Source: Sympetrum striolatum (lineage: Eukaryota; Arthropoda; Insecta; Odonata; Libellulidae). From it: a stretch of DNA of 64,000 nucleotides. Location: assembly GCA_947579665.1 (NCBI GenBank), contig OX388345.1:58581454-58645453 (forward strand), written 5' to 3'. This document shows positions 25,010 to 36,415 of this stretch, in pieces. A model generated the notes under the pieces. The model worked only from the letters and a program-made list of their open reading frames with translations, was not told the DNA's origin and did no database searches. A program made the position numbers and the translations under genes. The stretch's first letter is position 1, and each line of letters opens with the position of its first letter.

Positions 25010-26590
25010 GGGTTTGTCTTCCATTACAGTGTCTGTCATGGAGCCATCTTCATCGCTCGTCAGAAGATCGGTGATATAATTGGATAGAATTTGTTTTTTC
25101 TTACCGGTCTTGGGGACCAGTGCTGACAGAAATCAAGCTTCAGTGAAACATTGTTGAGCAGTCGATGTTTTATTATCTTTTACTGCCAAATTAATCCGAT
25201 TTATGGCATCCTGCGCTGATATTTTTTATCACCTCCGACACTGTATTAGCAGTATCTATAGCAGCCAATAACGATCGCATCATGTAATTTCTATATTGTG
25301 CCTTCAGCGTTCTAAGTACCTCCTCATCTATTGGCTGAGTGATGCTAGTCGTGTTTGCCGGCAACCACGAAATATTCGAAAGGCGAATTTTAGGGTGACA
25401 GGTTGCGTTATCGAGGAAAAGTATGACATTTCTATCTTTCCTCTACGTTTCGGTGTTGAAACTTTTCAGCTACTCTTCAGTGATTGAAGCCGTGTTCCAT
25501 GCTTTTTATTATTTCTTTATGTGATTGGTAGCTTCTCAATGGCAACATTTTTGAAACATCGTGATCGAGCTGATTTCCGGATGACAGGATGCTTTAGGAG
25601 CTCCCCAGCCATATTGCCACTAATAAAAATGATGAAACGCTCGTTTGAGTGCTTCCTTTCTAAAGAATAAGCATAAATGTAAGATAATTGTTTCCATTTC
25701 TGCACTAATTTCAAGAAACAGAACTTGGAAAAGGAAAAACCCTTGCAGTTTTCTCCTTTAACACAAAATGTTTTAGACAGCAATGTCCTATAAAAGATTC
25801 CGGTTTCGTCCCCGTTGTAGATATCAAATGGTTAATAGTCTTAATTTATTCTTGAACCTTGCCTTTCCAGTCCTCTACGGCTACCACATCCACGTCGTTC
25901 GAATTGCCGACACCTATGTCTCATGTAACATTGTGTCTTGCTCTGAAGCTCTCCAGCCAAACATTCGCGGCCTTAAGATCAAGTTTTCCTAAAGAAACTG
26001 CAAACTCCTATGCCTTTTCTTGCACCATTGGACCTGATGAAGGAATATTCCTCGATCTTGCTCGCACAAACCAGTTCCAAACTAATTTGTTTAATTCTTC
26101 ATATTCGCAGAGAGGAGTTTGAATGTAAATGTAGGCCTAAATTCATAGACAGAAACGACAATTATTTTATGGTGCGTTGGTTTGCAAACTATTGTTGCTT
26201 GGGATATGAAGAAATACGTTTCTTAAGACCAACCTCTTTCAAACTCTTTCTTAATTTTCTCTTCCTTCTTGGACCGGCTGTGGTTAGCTTGCCTACATGT
26301 TAATACTGCAACGCCAAGGTCCAGGATTCGAATCCCGGCTATCCAGATTTTTCTGGCAAGGGAATGGTCATATGTGTTCGTCTATTGTTACTGTTATTAC
26401 CTCACTGTAAATTGGTGTTTCGCTGTATGTGATGGATTGATAAAAAAATAAAAAAATAATTGCGTCAAAAACTTACGTCTTTCCACACTTACACCTCTCT
26501 TCTACCTGCTTTACGGAAAGCTTTCCGTTCAAAGCACTCGATCAATTCTAGTTTATTTTTCAGTGTTAATACGTTACGTGGCATTGCAGA
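25010..26590 (-). pseudogene. Tigger/pogo-type DDE transposase remnant
   Basis: The enzyme would cut and join element ends at TA targets in the nucleus. Reading the minus strand from the right: a CENP-B-like helix-turn-helix piece (LTLKNKLELIECFERKAFRK, about 26,500-26,570); then, after the inserted SINE, IYNGDETGIFYRTLLSKTF with the first catalytic Asp (about 25,760-25,815) and RCFKNVAIEKLP; then VILFLDNATCHPKIRLSNIS with the second Asp and LPANTTSITQP followed by the third acidic position (about 25,300-25,440). Several frame changes and stops separate these blocks, including one near 25,220. This block order is that of the pogo/Tigger/CENP-B family. Confidence 0.8.
26272..26459 (+). mobile_element. 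tRNA-derived SINE nested in the Tigger element
   Basis: Head with TGGTTAGCTTGCCTACATG (A box region) and GGATTCGAATCCC (B box at 26,324), body of about 100 bp, then an A-rich tail (ATAAAAAAATAAAAAAATAA-like, 26,440-26,459). It interrupts the N-terminal part of the transposase, so it is younger than the Tigger insertion. It differs from the SINE at 24,078 and from the ACT-tailed family. Confidence 0.6.
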
Positions 26591-27264
26591 AATCAATCAG
26601 CAGTTCCCCTAAGGTACTCTGGTGTGGTCTTACCCTGTCAGCAGCTCATAGGAAAATGATTCCGTCTTCTTCAGAGATGAGCAAGTCTACACAATAATGT
26701 TTATCCCTTTCCGCCGTAAATTGTCTGAGATTTAATCCTCACTAATATAAGAGGCAAAATTTAAATGCCTACCTACGTATTAGCTGAAAATGATTCCTTT
26801 GTTCTGATATGTTTATAAAGAGCCATTCATCTGCAAATTGAGATGGATAAGGAATGCCTCGGTCTGCAAAAGGAGTGGCCAAGAATCCCAATTGCATTTG
26901 TGTGTTGGTGTCTCGGCTTTCATAAACATGGAGACAAAGGAACCCTTGTCCAGTACAAAGCTCTTGAAATGATATTTACGATAGGACGCTCATGATTTGG
27001 GATAAAATCTACCATGGGAAAACTTTGCATCTTCATAGTCACCTCAAGTAATTCAGATCGCAATTGGAATTGCTCTTTGCAATTCCGCTTAGCTCAGGTT
27101 CACGTGGCCGGGAATCGATTCCGTTTCCGCGTTTGACAGTTTCCGTTCAACACAGGGTTACAATACACGTAAAACCCTATTACGACCGTCGGGACCAAAA
27201 TTTTTTTCCGGATAAGACAGGTTTCCGTTTTACTCAGGTTCCGCTTAAGGCAGTTTTCACTGTA

Positions 27265-30200
27265 TTTAAGACAAATATACAATTATCAGAAACCAGGTAT
27301 ATCTATTAGTATACCATATGAAATAATTTTGTTCCTCTGTTTCTATTATAATTAAATACTGAAGGAATAAACTTTAAGGAAATCTGTTACTTTTGTTAAT
27401 CATTTTAACCTGGTAGTAATGATGTTTTATTTTAAAGAGTAGTAGTATAAATAACTCTTCTATGTTGAAAACGTCAAGACATCATGAGAAATTGATCACT
27501 TTCTAAGATGTAATGTGAAAATTTAAGTGAAACTTAAAAATCTTTTATCTTGAATGATTTTTAAGTTTCTCCCAAATTTACTGTTTTAGAGAAGATTTAT
27601 AATTAATCAGAATATGTTTGATTCATGGTTTTACTTTTCCCATGGGTCTTTATTTCCATTTATTCATTTTCTTATTCATATTTACTTAGGACATCTTTCT
27701 TTTCTTCCCATTGTCCGAGCTTACCTTTTCATGAAGTCATCATATTTTTTTTTCTATGGTAATATTTCTGAATTTTCTTTACCAGGGGAAGAGTTAACAG
27801 CTGGCATCTCTTTGAGTCAATTACGTGTGATGTGATTCAGTGGTAAATTTCATAGAAGCTCTGTAATTGTGATGCTTCTACAGCAAAAACTTTCTTTGAG
27901 ATGGCTGGCAAAAGTGTTTCAATTTCTTTCCCTGATGTTTGTTTGGTTTATGATCTTACTTGAAATAAGATTTTTGCCCCAAAATCACTTAAGATTTTGC
28001 ATTCTTCTTATTTGTACAATGATGCTATGCTTTTTTGGGATAGGAATTGTTATAATGACTTATTTCTCATATGCTTTCTCTCTGTAGAAGTGTTTTTAAT
28101 CTCTCAGTCAAACTTTTCCAGAGCAGTTAAATTTTTACAATATTCTAACTGCAGTAAATAAAGACTTGTCTCTTCATATACTTTACCATTTGATAATAAT
28201 TAGGATTATTTTCATTAGAATTTCTCATAGAAGACATTCAGTAGCATTTGAACCTTGATTTTGAGTATGTTTTTGAAAATAAAGGACAAAATATATTTTT
28301 AAGATCGCTCAGTTTTGGCTTGTTTGGATTGAGAGTTTTCTGTTTATTGCTTTTACAGATTTCTAAATTTGAATTTGTTGTATAGTGAATCTTTAATATT
28401 TTAGATCTGACCAATTTCAAATTCTAAAACATTTTTTATAAATTACTTTACTTTGGCAGTTATGACAGTCTTTTCCATATGTCTTTGTTCTTTTGAATGC
28501 TAATAAACTAATTTAAGTGAAATAAGGTTGTTAAAACTTGTGGGCTATTTTCAACAACATTTTCTCAATTAACACTCTGTAATAGTGATGCAATGAAAAG
28601 TTTACCTTCAGTTTTCTGTTGTGTTAGTTAGCAGTCCTTCAGGCTTTAGGAAGTTGACCAGATTTATTTCACTTCCTGACTATAATCAGTATATGCAATC
28701 ATGATGATGTCTTAGACAAAAAAGTTATCACTGTTGGTAATCGTAAAAGGCCAATTCATTACTCATCAGTTCTTTTAATCAAATCTTGTCTCAACTAATA
28801 CATGAGTGTAAGAGTTAATATTTATAGGATTTAAGATGCATTTGATGATTAGCTAAAGACAGCATCTTATTTTTAAATTACTTTGAGTACAGTGATGGCC
28901 AAAATTACCAACGATTCAACTCATTTTTTGAAATGCAATACGTTCACTGATGAATTTAATTTATTTTAGAATTGGAATACATGTTTAATTTTATGAAAAC
29001 ATTATACAGATTACTTTACCAAGGAAGTGAATTTATATTTTCTATTACGTTCTTAAGTGATCCTTCATTAATAGCAATCTTTACAAGAATTTAAACGTAA
29101 ATGGAGATGTCTTTGATGGTTGAAATCTGAAATTGCTACTTCTTCTTCTAGATATAAAACCTAACTTGACAACCAATGTAAAGCAGAAGAGTAGGGTCAC
29201 ACTAACAATAAGACTGACATCTTCAGAGGTGTAGCAGCCAACAAGTTGCTGGAAAGCATTTGCTGAGGCAGAATAGGCTGCCTGTGTAATCATGAATATC
29301 ATGATTTCATTTACCTTTAGAATATTGTAGAACTGGAAGAACAATCGTCCGTCAAACTTCAAACTTAATTCCTTCTTCAGGTAGTCTCTTCTCTTTATCC
29401 AACAAGTTCTAATTTAATCTCATTCATAAGTCAGGGACTTGTGTAGGAAGGCATTGTAAGTGTATCTTGATGTATTTTACATTATTTATTTTAATTTCAG
29501 TGCTTTCTCTGTCTGGCCATTACAAGAGCCATTGTTACTGTTGACTTTTTAATTAATGTTAAAAGCAGTCTGGCTTTATTACAGATTATTCATAGTAAAA
29601 GTGATCTGTGCATAGCTCAACTGCTGGAAAACTTTTTCATATATTTTTTCATAATGTAAACAAGTGACTTTATAGATAGAATTTCCTCATCATAAACACA
29701 TTGTTTATGATATGTATTCTCTTTTTTATCAGCCTCTGTTTATTGATTAATTTACTTGTACTATAGTCCTTTACATTGCTCTTACCTCAGTTGTTGAAAA
29801 TCAATGACTGGAATATCATGCTCAATTCAGTGTTAAGTGTACCTGAATATTAAAAATGAACAATTTAATCTAGGTTTAAAAAAATTAATGTATTATATGC
29901 TTCATTTGTTTCTAGTGTTCCTCATTGCCTCAATAATTATGTCAACTTATATTTTTAGAAAGCATATTATATCTAGTTTATCTTGAAACTAGATAGATAA
30001 TCAACTTTCTAGGCATTTTTAAAGATGATTACCTAAGTTTCCTTCAAGATGACTGGAATCTAATATATTTCATTCAGTAACTCTCTTCAGTCATCTATGT
30101 TAGTTAACTGCAGATTATTGCCTAAATGAATAATATCATCTGACATATTAAAAAAAACAATTAGCCACCTTGCTGTAAATTTTAAGCATTTCTCATATTT

Positions 30201-31026
30201 TACGTTTGTGAAATATAATAAAAATCTTGTAATTTTTAAGGTATGTTTGATTTCACAAATCTCTTTATCTACACTGTGCTAGCTAGCCTGGCTTATATCT
30301 TTGGCTATCGACATTTTTTATTATTTTTTTACTTTCACCTGATGCAACTTCAGCTGTGCATAGAGTAAAACAGTGACCAATTCTTGAGCAGTGAGCTTTT
30401 TCTCTCTGTAAACAATAAGCAGAGTATTTGGGATTATTTCAGCATGCTTTATTGAAATATAATGTAATGTATAATTTAAATTGGAATTATTTTGTGCATT
30501 AATCAAACAATTTGCTTCTTCTTCGTTTAGACTTAATTTTGTGTAAATCTAATGATAGCAAAATCACAATTTTTCAGGATGAACTTCAATTAAGGAGGAA
30601 GTGCTGATCATGGAAACATTGCTTAAGAAATTTCGATGGAAAGATGCACATCTGCAGAAACTTTAATTTTGAAAGATTTCTGCAGTTGCCAAAACTTCAT
30701 TTGACAGCATCATAGTGATTTCACTGATATAATTTGTCAGTAGTTTATGTGCATTTTCATAACTTAAAATAATTAAAAATGATCCCTGTGACTACCAATT
30801 GCATTTAAATTTTCATTTGTTAATTGTTTTAATTATGCTAATTGTTTAATTATGCTGATGGTGCAATATATGTTTACTGTCTTCTTCATACGGTTAAAAA
30901 TTGAGTAATAAAAGCAGTATGTACAGAGAGGAAAATTTCATCCATTGCCCCTGAAAATACCTTCATCGAAGGGGTCATGTGCATTGGGACTCAACAGGTT
31001 TTGGTTAATATTTGCTGGGACCGTAT
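27265..31026. other. T-rich non-coding stretch
   Basis: The + strand is notably T-rich throughout. Apparent frames (27,614-27,835 plus; 29,081-29,362 minus) are hydrophobic runs expected from such composition. A TTTTTCAG at about 30,572 is followed by a ten-codon tail ending in TGA, which could be a terminal exon but has no support. No repeats were matched. Confidence 0.35.
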
Positions 31027-31035
31027 TAATAACAG

Positions 31036-31505
31036 CGTGGCCGGTGAATTGATCCGGGGGGAATTCATGCGCGGAGAATTCGAACTCGGGGAATTCGTAC
31101 GCGGGGAATTGATCTTCTGACAGATTGGTACGCGGGGAATTGATCCGCCGAGCTGATGTTGTACTACTGTTATTCAGTCTTATGTTAACCTATACGCCCT
31201 GATTATTGATTAATGGGTAGTATAGTAGTAGTATTGTTATTAGTGCTTCGACAGCTTAGGTCATTTCGCACAATGGCTCCCACCGGGATTCGAACCCGGG
31301 ACCGCTTTCACCAAAGGCAAACGCGCTGTCCACATGACTATCCGGGAGCTATTGGTTAATGTTATAAATAAATTAACCGGGGGGGTTGAGTTGGGTTGGG
31401 TTGGTATTACACCATCAGCGCGGGGGATCAATTCCCCGCGTACCAATCTGTCGGGAAATCAAATCCCCGAGTACGAATTCCCCCCGGACCAATTCACCGG
31501 GCGCC
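31036..31505. mobile_element. Long-TIR foldback element with 9-bp target-site duplication
   Basis: The right end read in reverse (GGCGCCCGGTGAATTGG...) matches the left end (CGTGGCCGGTGAATTGA...) through about 80-110 bp, including CCGGGGGGAATTC, ACTCGGGG and CAGATTGGTACGCGGGGAA blocks. TAATAACAG occurs directly outside both ends (31,027-31,035 and 31,506-31,514), a 9-bp duplication of the kind made by Mutator-like transposases. The left arm holds several near-copies of CGCGGGGAATT, so it is internally repetitive. There is no transposase. A SINE sits in the middle. Confidence 0.75.
31216..31350 (-). mobile_element. SINE with ACT-rich tail (copy 1), nested
   Basis: On the minus strand: head GGATAGTCATGTGGACAGCGC, B box GGGTTCGAATCCC (31,284-31,297), then GAGCC..., CTAAGCTGTCGAAGCAC and a tail built of ACT units. 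ATTGATTAATG (31,205-31,215) and ATTGGTTAATG (31,351-31,361) flank it as an 11-bp target-site duplication with one mismatch. It lies inside the 9-bp-TSD foldback element, so it is the younger insertion. Confidence 0.75.
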
Positions 31506-31599
31506 TAATAACAGTACGGAAAGGTTAACTGATGAGCAAAACTGTGGGCGCTAACAAAGAATAAAAACAGAATGTCAGCATGCTCATACATTATCTCCT

Positions 31600-31790
31600 A
31601 TTAAAGTTATTATCACGGCTGAGAAGGAGGAGTAATAAATGCCAAGTCTTTTTGGGCACAGTGAGGGAGATCAACCAAAGGCGAGTGGATTAGAAGCACT
31701 TATCTTATGCGATTTCTCCGAATTCTCGAGTGTTCAGCCTCTTTTATCTTCTCACATCATCTATTTCTCCGCGCATAAAATACTTGATAT
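31600..31790 (+). repeat. Dispersed repeat, copy 1 (matches 34,670-34,850)
   Basis: Shares with 34,670-34,850, in order, TTAAA-TTAT, CGGCTGA, GGAGGAG, GTCTTT, GAGGGAGA-CAA, CAAA and GAGTGGATTA, then CTTATCT. Two copies lie either side of the integrin exon in the same orientation. Origin unknown; a 79-codon frame across copy 1 is not conserved in copy 2. Confidence 0.5.
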
Positions 31791-33250
31791 TTATTGCGCC
31801 TCCTTTTCAATTGTTGAAATGAATCAAAAAATGTATGATAAGTTGAAAACCTCGCATGAAGGAACCTTTGGAATCTAGAGGTTATGTAGAGGACAATCTT
31901 ATATCAACAAGTATTTGGCGTGGGGAAGGATTTTCGGAAGAGCCGGAGGTATGCCAACCATTACTGGTCTGCTAACCAGTCTGGTCATTACAGGTCTGCT
32001 AACCATTATTACAATGAAAAATAAGTGAGAGGAAATATTTAATTAGCATAATACTGTTTCTTATGATCCATTGTTATGACAATTTTAATGGAATGTTGCA
32101 TATATGTAATGGACCAACTTCAAAGTCTTCAGTATCTACAAAAATAGAAACTCTGGAAGTATTTTTGTGCACTTCGATGGGCCGTAGAATATCAGTATTT
32201 AAAAAAAACAGGTCCTTTGGCACACAAAATTTGTATGGAGTTTTCCCTATTGTTTGGGAAAACTCAAGTACAAACGCTATGAATACATTTCTGATTTAAG
32301 CATTATAGTGGTTCTTTGTCTAACGTGCGACCAGACTAAGGAAGTTGTCGACTAGCAAAGACTTTTTTTCAGACTTGACTAACTAATGCGCCCCTTCGTA
32401 AAATATTCGGCACACTAACAGTGTACTTACGGCTCGTTGGTGTGCCGCCAAGGTCTGACCGTCAATACAATCGAAGAAGCAATACATTAGAGGCGAAGTA
32501 ATATCGATTCCAAAGAAAATATAATTATTCTGTTCCACCAGTAGAAGATGAAAATCAGGAATGGTATCAGGTTACAGTGGTGTAGAAAGAATTAATTTGC
32601 CTTAAAAAAAACAGCGGCTTAAAAAGGAAAACCCGAATGGCCGAATTATTTGACGGAAATCAATTTCTTCGATTTAGGATCCTTACAGATATTTCACAAC
32701 GTTTTATTGCCTTAAGCGTAGCAGTGTTTTCTATTTTCTTAAAATATTATTAATGCCATTCTGTATCATCTACAATCATACAATTGGTTTTCTACTAATA
32801 ACTAACCTATGCGTCCCGCCAGTTTTTTCTTCTCATTCGGCTTTCATGCGTGTATATAAGTTTGCCTAAAATTCAGGAAACAATAGTCCCAAAGATATTC
32901 GTCGTGGAGCTATTGGTTGTTAAATATCGGTAATTGTTAATGCAATTTCATCAGTGAATATTCTCCTGTGAAATATACAATGGACTAAATATGTACATAC
33001 ATTATTTTTGACTGATTATTAGACTGACGTAGAAATCGTTTTACGACCGGCCATTGAGAACTTAACCCGGTCATAAGTCGTATGGAATCATAACTGTATT
33101 ATATTTCGTGACAATTTTATTGTCTCTAAATAAAAGAGTAAAATGCAGGTGCTAACTAATCCCCCATTCAAATAATGGTAGTGATATAACCATTTTAACG
33201 GCGAAAACTATCAGAAACATCCTTGCCTCGGGAGCCAAAATTCTAAGGAG
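31791..33250. other. Non-coding upstream of the integrin exon
   Basis: Contains a short cluster of GGTCTGCTAACCA words near 31,960-32,010 and otherwise no supported feature. Distal promoter elements could be here but I cannot identify any. Confidence 0.3.
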
Positions 33251-33511
33251 TCTTTCTGTGCGCTAAGTACGTCGGTCGGGAAGCATTACCCTGTAACTCA
33301 ATTACCATGAGATGTAGTACTCTTGCTTGTGAATACGTACTTAAGAATCGAGGGAGTAGAGAAGTGAAGGGCCACGAGAGAGCAGCACCGTCTAACCGCG
33401 CGGCGCGTGGGACTACGGCGTGGGTTACTGCATGGGTTGGAACACCGCCCACTTGGATGGCATCGCAAGAGGCAGTCGAATCCAGACTTCGACGGAGAAA
33501 GTGCTACCGCC
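33250..33511 (+). promoter_or_regulatory. GC/CpG-rich leader of the integrin alpha gene
   Basis: Composition changes sharply to GC-rich with many CG dinucleotides over roughly 33,260-33,680, ending in the coding exon. It probably contains the transcription start and 5' UTR. I see no TATA box at a convincing position. The start codon context, CTACCGCCATGG, has a purine at -3 and G at +4, which favours initiation at 33,512. Confidence 0.5.
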
Positions 33512-33681
33512 ATGGATTCTCTCCGCAAGGCGCCTGCCTTGCTAGCCGTAATAGCAGCGTTTCTCTCCACGCCCATCTTCGCCTATAATGTGGATGTGGA
33601 GAACGTCCTCCAATACAGAGGTCCTCGGGGGTCGATGTTTGGATTTAGTGTCGCGGAGTACCAGGAAAGGGGGTCCAGCTG
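33512..33681 (+). CDS. Integrin alpha subunit, first coding exon
   Basis: Integrin alpha chains pair with beta chains at the cell surface to bind extracellular matrix or cell ligands. The exon starts at ATG 33,512 with a typical signal peptide (MDSLRKAPALLAVIAAFLST, then PIFA and a likely cleavage before YNVD). The mature start YNVDVENVLQYRG followed by GSMFGFSVAEY matches the first strand of the alpha-chain beta-propeller, where FNVD/YN and GS-x-FGFSV are near-invariant. It ends two bases into a Trp codon at a GTGAGT donor (33,682); that Trp normally precedes a Leu-Leu-Val-Gly in the next exon. I found no such second exon downstream in the window, so intron 1 appears longer than 30 kb. Which insect alpha subtype this is cannot be told from 57 residues. 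Confidence 0.85.
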
Positions 33682-34669
33682 GTGAGTGCCATTGCATGGT
33701 GCACCTGCATCTGTATTAACGTCCGGATAAAAGATGCGTTCGGGCTCGTTCCTTGTAAACTGTAAAAATATATGAGAATTGTTAAGTGTTTCTCCCCTTC
33801 AGAGTGCTTGAGGAGTTCATTTGCCAGTGATGAGATATTGGCGCTAGTTGAAGTAGGAGTTCCTTTGTTGAGTGATGTATTTTCTCACAACATCGACATC
33901 TCAGGAGCAAATACAGTGCAAGTTATTTTGCGTCTCTTTTGCGTGATTAATATTTTACAGTGATTGTGAACTCGCTATGCGGACCAGTGCTTCTTTACCT
34001 CTTGTCATTAGCGGTACACCTGGGTACACCTGTGAGTGTAATTCAAACTTCGCGGTACTATAGACCGCTCATTTGTTAGTTTGTCTGAAGTTTAATTAAG
34101 GAGACGCCATGTGAAGGATTTAAATATCTAAATGTTTTCACAACGATTTCCTAGTAAGAAAACTATCTCGTAAAATTATGCAGATATATTATTCGTTAGT
34201 GGAACAATATTAATCGGCATCCGCAGAAACACTGGTTTTTAAAGGCATGCCATAGACAATGGATCCCCCCTAAGTGTTACAGCATTTATGAAGTAGGAAT
34301 AAATGTAATAATATACTCATTGTTTTTTAGAACTTCTTTTTAGCGGCATCGTTTGTTTATAATTACTTTTAAGCAGATCTTCATTGTTTATTTAGGGTTA
34401 TTTTGATGGAAATGTTCGCACCGTTGTTTTGGTCAGGTTTTTTGATGCGAGTTTCATCTGCGGCTTGGTTTGCTATGTGATTGTTGATTCATCAATCAGA
34501 CCCTTAACATGGCTTCTCAAGGAATGTTTCGTCACTGGAGTTTCCATTTCGTATTATATATCGGACTCTGGCAGCTGATCCCCTTTTTGCCTTGGTCTGA
34601 ATTTGTTTACATGTGCTCCCAGTTCCCTCCCATCCGGTGAGTGCAAGGGTATATTTTGAACCGACTAAG
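33682..34669. other. Start of integrin intron 1, no feature seen
   Basis: Begins with GTGAGTGCC. A 63-codon frame at 33,772-33,963 has no recognisable content. Confidence 0.4.
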
Positions 34670-34850
34670 ATCTGTTAAAATTATCTTCGCGGCTGACGGG
34701 GAGGAGCGAGAAAAATGACGTCTTTCAGGGGAGGGAGACCAATCAAAGATGAGTGGATTAAACATCCTTATCTGTAAACTCGGAGACGCTCATCATCTCC
34801 CTTTCATATTCACTATCTATTAAGAATCATTTCAAAAATTCAATCAAAAT
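34670..34850 (+). repeat. Dispersed repeat, copy 2 (matches 31,600-31,790)
   Basis: Same ordered blocks as copy 1: TTAAAATTATC, CGGCTGACGGGGAGGAG, GTCTTTC, GAGGGAGACCAATCAAAG and GAGTGGATTA. Roughly 70% similar by eye. Its position inside the putative first intron argues that it is mobile or segmentally duplicated rather than part of the gene. Confidence 0.5.
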
Positions 34851-36049
34851 TTCTTCAAGAAGTTTCAAACGCGCCTAGTTTATATGATTGTTTGAATATT
34901 TCGATCGGCATTGAAAAATCAATTCCTTTGAAAAATCTAAACGTAGGATTCGTCTATGAAATCCATACCGAGAAGATAGATCTATAGTTTTTTATTTGCC
35001 GTATAATTGGACAATCCAAGAACAGTTTCAATTGAAGATATTCAAGAAGAATTTCAAGATACCATGAACCATTATCAAATTGGCGTTTCAAGAATCTCTC
35101 GGTTACGTTTTCTTCCTCGAGTTTCTCTTCCAATTGGTTTTCCATAAGTGTGCCTATATTCTTGAAAGGGAATTTCCTTTAGTCTTACGTAACTCCGATG
35201 AGATGAATTCTCTATTCACTGACAATTTATCCATACGCGTCAGATCAGAATACCTCAGTGTGTCGGTGATGTTTAAATTCAGCGAAGACTAGATTGATAT
35301 CTGTATGATATGTTTAGGTATGCAATTATTATAATATTTTTGTACAGTTTTGTAAAGTTCACATAAAGAATAACAATTCAGAGTGGTAAACAGAAAAGGA
35401 AATAATAGGAAAATATTATAATTTATCGAAAGGTTTTCAAACTAAATGATTTTAGTGACTTAACTGTACTTGATGTAATAACTAACAAATGATGTACCTC
35501 AGTTTGTTACTTTAAATCTCTTCAGCATGCAGTAGTATGGAGCACCGAAACGTCGAAAATTTAATGTTATTCCAACTCTTATCTATTAACACCAATGTTT
35601 ATTTTGATATCGGTAGTAAAAGCACGTTCAAGATGGAATTTCCATGGCAGATCAATGGAATCAGGAAACAGAAATTGTAATGAGAGTCAGATCACGTGAC
35701 ATGACGAATGCATGAAAAATAAGTGGCGTCTCCGATAATTCATCCCCCTGGGATCCTTACTCTGGTCGTCGCGATTTTGATGTCATTTATTATCATAACT
35801 TAATTTTCTCAGCGCTATCTTTCTTCTTACGTTCTTCCATCTATTCCTCTAACTTATAATTAGTTCTTTGTCGTTTCTAAAAGTATCTTCTGCCAGCACC
35901 ATCATAACACTTGCAAATCCGATGCCATTTATCTTGAGAACACCAATGCTAATTTATTTTTCTTCCGATAATATCTAATGCATCGTATCGTCCTCATAAA
36001 TACTAATTTTAACATGCGTTTATCACAGTGAAAAAGAATCAATATCCTA
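34851..36049. other. Non-coding, nothing recognised
   Basis: Short frames at 34,954-35,292 on both strands have no family resemblance. Confidence 0.35.
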
Positions 36050-36179
36050 TTGAGGCCTCTTCAGTATGCTAGTGAAGTAAGCGACTCAGTTCGCAGCGTC
36101 AATTTATTCACCAAGCTTTACGATTGGGACGAATAAAAGATTGTTGATTTATTTCAACAATATATTCAAAATAGCGTTT

Positions 36180-36415
36180 TAAAGTAGTTTCTGATGTTGT
36201 TGTAATATGAGTGGGACAGAAAAGTTAATTTTGGGAGCCTTTTGAAAAGCCACAGAGCTACCACACGTGTTCTCTGTTGATCCTTTTATGAGGAGGAGCT
36301 CCCTTCTGCATGCATGCCTCCTCATTCTAACCTGACGGATTGCCGGAGGTAATCTATCGTCCGGTCCTGCAAAGCATTGGTGACCCAACACCACAAGGGC
36401 AAGTAAGCGACATTT
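36180..36415 (+). mobile_element. Possible LTR end and primer-binding site remnant
   Basis: CATTGGTGACCCAACACC at about 36,376-36,393 resembles the tRNA primer-binding site found just after the left LTR of insect Gypsy/BEL-type retroelements, and the 150 bases before it are GC-richer than the flanks. No gag or pol follows and no second LTR was found, so this is only a candidate fragment. Confidence 0.25.

Larger units (their letters stand above)
24523..27262 (-). mobile_element. Tigger/pogo-type DNA transposon, full length but decayed
   Basis: Terminal inverted repeats of about 27 bp: CAGTGAAACCTGTGTTAAGC on the left and CAGTGAAAACTGCCTTAAGC on the reverse complement of the right, with about four mismatches, flanked on both sides by TA. 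A subterminal block CCGGATAAGACAG with a preceding GGGACC occurs near both ends. Length about 2.7 kb suits an autonomous Tigger element. The decayed transposase lies on the minus strand, and a SINE has inserted inside. Confidence 0.8.

Noticed and set aside
27614..27835. Hydrophobic frames in the T-rich region
   Set aside because: Phe/Leu/Ile runs are what T-rich DNA encodes; no splice or family support.
29081..29362. 93-codon minus-strand frame with a membrane-like segment
   Set aside because: Checked for receptor-like C-termini; no motif recognised and no flanking exon found.
30573..30605. TTTTTCAG followed by a short tail ending in TGA, as a terminal exon
   Set aside because: Ten codons only, no upstream exon to join.
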